A DNA stretch of 64,000 nt from Scytonematopsis contorta HA4267-MV1. Its GTDB lineage: Bacteria > Cyanobacteriota > Cyanobacteriia > Cyanobacteriales > Nostocaceae. Below the pieces are notes generated by a model that was not told where the DNA came from, ran no database searches, and worked only from the letters and a program-made list of their open reading frames with translations. This document shows, one piece after another, positions 62,518-64,000 of this stretch (the stretch's first letter is position 1; every line of letters begins with the position of its first letter). The DNA is taken from assembly GCA_019359035.1 (NCBI GenBank), contig JAHHIC010000048.1, positions 62,001 through 126,000 of the forward strand. Direction: 5' to 3'. A program made the translations under genes and the position numbers.

Positions 62518-64000
62518 ATGAACTATATCAGGTACTTGAGGTTTATTAAGCCTTATCTAGCTGGTTCACTAGTTTTACAAGTCTTTATCATCTTATTTTG
62601 TGGTGGAGCTTGGGCAGAAACTTTACCAGAAAAGCCTTTGGATAGTGAAAGCTCTTATGAAAAAGAGAGTATAGATGATTTCACACAAATGGAACAGGAA
62701 AATGAACCTTTTGTGGAAACTGATTTTCAAAGTGTTATTCAAAATACCTCTCTACAAAAATTAATTATCTCTCAAGGTTCAAATCGAACCACCCCGACCC
62801 CACCAGAACAGCAGACACCAACCCCACAACCGCAACCACAACCTCCTTTGGGTGTTCCCACTCAGCCAGTTCCATCGCAACCCAGCGTTGAGATTCCAGG
62901 GAATATTACTGTTACTAAGTTTGAGTTTGAAGGAAATACTGCATTTAGTCAGGAAAAATTACGCAAGGTAACTGAGGGATTCCTCAACCGTCCTCTTTCT
63001 TTCGCTGAGTTACTGCAAGTTGAAGCTGTTATCACTAAGCTTTATACCGATTCTGGGTACGTCAATTCTGGTGCTGTTATTACTGCTGACCAAGCTTTAA
63101 CCCCACAGGGAGCAGTCGTAAAAGTTCGGATTGTTGAAGGTGGAATCGAGGATATTAAGGTTTCTGGTACTCGACGATTAAATCCTGAGTATGTCAGGAG
63201 TCGTATTGGACTTGGTGCTTCTACTCCTCTGAATCGTGACCGTTTGGTGGAAGCCTTACAACTGTTACAAATTGACCCCCTGATTCAGAATGTTTCTGCT
63301 GAATTATCAACGGGTTCACGACCGGAGAGGAGTTTGCTGGAAGTTAGGGTGACTGAAGCTGATTCCTTCAGAACTGAATTCTTTGCTGATAACGGTCGCT
63401 CTCCTAGTGTGGGAAGTTTTCGTCGAGGTGTTCGGGTCAATCAAGGCAATTTGTTAGGGTTTGGTGATGGATTCGATTTTAGATATACGAATACTGATGG
63501 TAGTAATGCTTTTGATATAGGTTACTCTATACCACTGAATCCAAATGATGGAACCTTGACTTTAGCGGGTGGTGTTACGAGTACTGAAGTTGTGAAACCT
63601 CCTTTTGACCGGGTTGATATTACGGGAGATTCTTTTTATGTAGATATTGGTTACCGTCAGCCTATTTTGCGAACTCCTACTCAGGAATTAGCTTTGGGTT
63701 TAACTTTGTCTCGACAGCAAAGCAAGACTCAACTTTTGGGGGAAAATTTTCCTTTGTCTATTGGTGCTGATGCTAATGGGGAAACTCGGCTTTCGACGAT
63801 ACGGTTTTTTCAGGAGTATACAAAACGGGACTCTCAGCAGGTTTTGGCTTTGAGGTCGCAGTTTAATTTGGGGGTGGGATTTTTGGGTTCGACGATTAAT
63901 GAAGTAGAACCGGACAGTCGGTTTTTTTCTTGGCGCGGACAGGGACAATATGTGCGACTATTGGCTCCAGATATGCTGCTAGTGTTACGTTCTGATATTC
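62518..64000 (+). CDS. Two-partner-secretion outer-membrane transporter (ShlB/FhaC/TpsB), 3' end outside window
   Basis: At least 494 aa, open to the window end. Signal sequence (residues ~13-36, ending GGAWAE), a Gln/Pro/Thr-rich linker (residues 90-125) and two POTRA domains: VTKFEFEGNTAFSQEKLRKV and VRIVEGGIEDIKVSGTRRL. The ShlB/FhaC barrel begins near residue 285 (TEFFADNGRSPSVGSFRRG). TpsB exports a large TpsA adhesin or haemagglutinin across the outer membrane; no TpsA is in the window. Confidence 0.93.
   Translation, partial: MNYIRYLRFIKPYLAGSLVLQVFIILFCGGAWAETLPEKPLDSESSYEKESIDDFTQMEQENEPFVETDFQSVIQNTSLQKLIISQGSNRTTPTPPEQQTPTPQPQPQPPLGVPTQPVPSQPSVEIPGNITVTKFEFEGNTAFSQEKLRKVTEGFLNRPLSFAELLQVEAVITKLYTDSGYVNSGAVITADQALTPQGAVVKVRIVEGGIEDIKVSGTRRLNPEYVRSRIGLGASTPLNRDRLVEALQLLQIDPLIQNVSAELSTGSRPERSLLEVRVTEADSFRTEFFADNGRSPSVGSFRRGVRVNQGNLLGFGDGFDFRYTNTDGSNAFDIGYSIPLNPNDGTLTLAGGVTSTEVVKPPFDRVDITGDSFYVDIGYRQPILRTPTQELALGLTLSRQQSKTQLLGENFPLSIGADANGETRLSTIRFFQEYTKRDSQQVLALRSQFNLGVGFLGSTINEVEPDSRFFSWRGQGQYVRLLAPDMLLVLRSDI

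Overview
The window looks like chromosomal DNA of a filamentous, probably heterocyst-forming cyanobacterium (Nostocales-like). The evidence is a set of iron-stress chlorophyll-binding proteins with flavodoxin, a cytochrome cM-like gene beside petG, cyanobacterial families such as DUF3370, heptamer STRR-type tandem repeats (CAACTAA, GTTGACT), a few HIP1 octamers (GCGATCGC at about 17077, 36292 and 46728) and a low G+C, repeat-rich intergenic landscape. No strain or species can be named from the sequence alone, and no rRNA or tRNA gene was seen.

Layout. (1) 1-8.5 kb: the 3' end of a non-ribosomal peptide synthetase (A with embedded N-methyltransferase, PCP, C, A, PCP, TE), an in-frame deleted SDR remnant and a cyclic-peptide-type ABC exporter. 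The specificity residues read as threonine then valine, so the product should end in N-methyl-Thr-Val. (2) 8.5-11.2 kb: a gene graveyard (transposase tail, four-helix-bundle protein, siderophore-receptor AMIN fragment, Rpn nuclease with an internal stop) around an intact ParDE toxin-antitoxin pair. (3) 11.5-16.8 kb: an iron-siderophore uptake block made of a PchR-like AraC regulator, an AMIN/TonB-dependent receptor and an FptX/RhtX-like MFS permease. (4) 17-27.6 kb: a Uma2 nuclease, then an iron-stress photosynthesis cluster (isiA, two more CP43'/Pcb-like antenna genes, a small Cys-rich membrane protein, isiB, isiC-like hydrolase), a damaged CobW-like GTPase, a Dps ferritin and an ABC exporter. 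Blocks 3 and 4 together form a broad iron-limitation region. (5) 27.7-32.7 kb: housekeeping genes (cytM-like, petG, rsmD, hisH, a C15-type peptidase, DUF3370).

(6) 33-45 kb: a complete type III-B (Cmr) CRISPR-Cas locus on the minus strand, ordered cas1, cas2, leader, array (9 repeats plus one decayed repeat), cmr2, cmr3, cmr4, cmr5, a 568-aa double RAMP that I read as a Cmr6-Cmr1 fusion, and a CARF-HEPN effector nuclease. A WYL regulator is divergent. Cas10/Cmr2 lacks the HD nuclease but keeps GGDD, Cmr4 seems to lack its usual catalytic Asp, and no cas6 is present. The locus therefore looks tuned for cyclic-oligoadenylate signalling through the CARF-HEPN protein, with crRNA processing by a host enzyme. 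(7) 45-55 kb: accessory genes (HEAT protein, Rpn nuclease, HsdR-like nuclease) and a hydantoinase/oxoprolinase pair, hyuA and hyuB, split by an HNH fragment, a DUF6273 protein and a DinB protein. (8) 55-64 kb: an 11-copy 18-bp tandem repeat, a HupE/TPR/DUF4331 trio, a Ser/Thr kinase with TPRs, and the start of a two-partner-secretion outer-membrane transporter (TpsB) that runs off the right end.

The window is unusually rich in small inverted-repeat elements. Several belong to recognisable families, with target-site duplications, nesting and in-frame insertion into genes; these are described individually.
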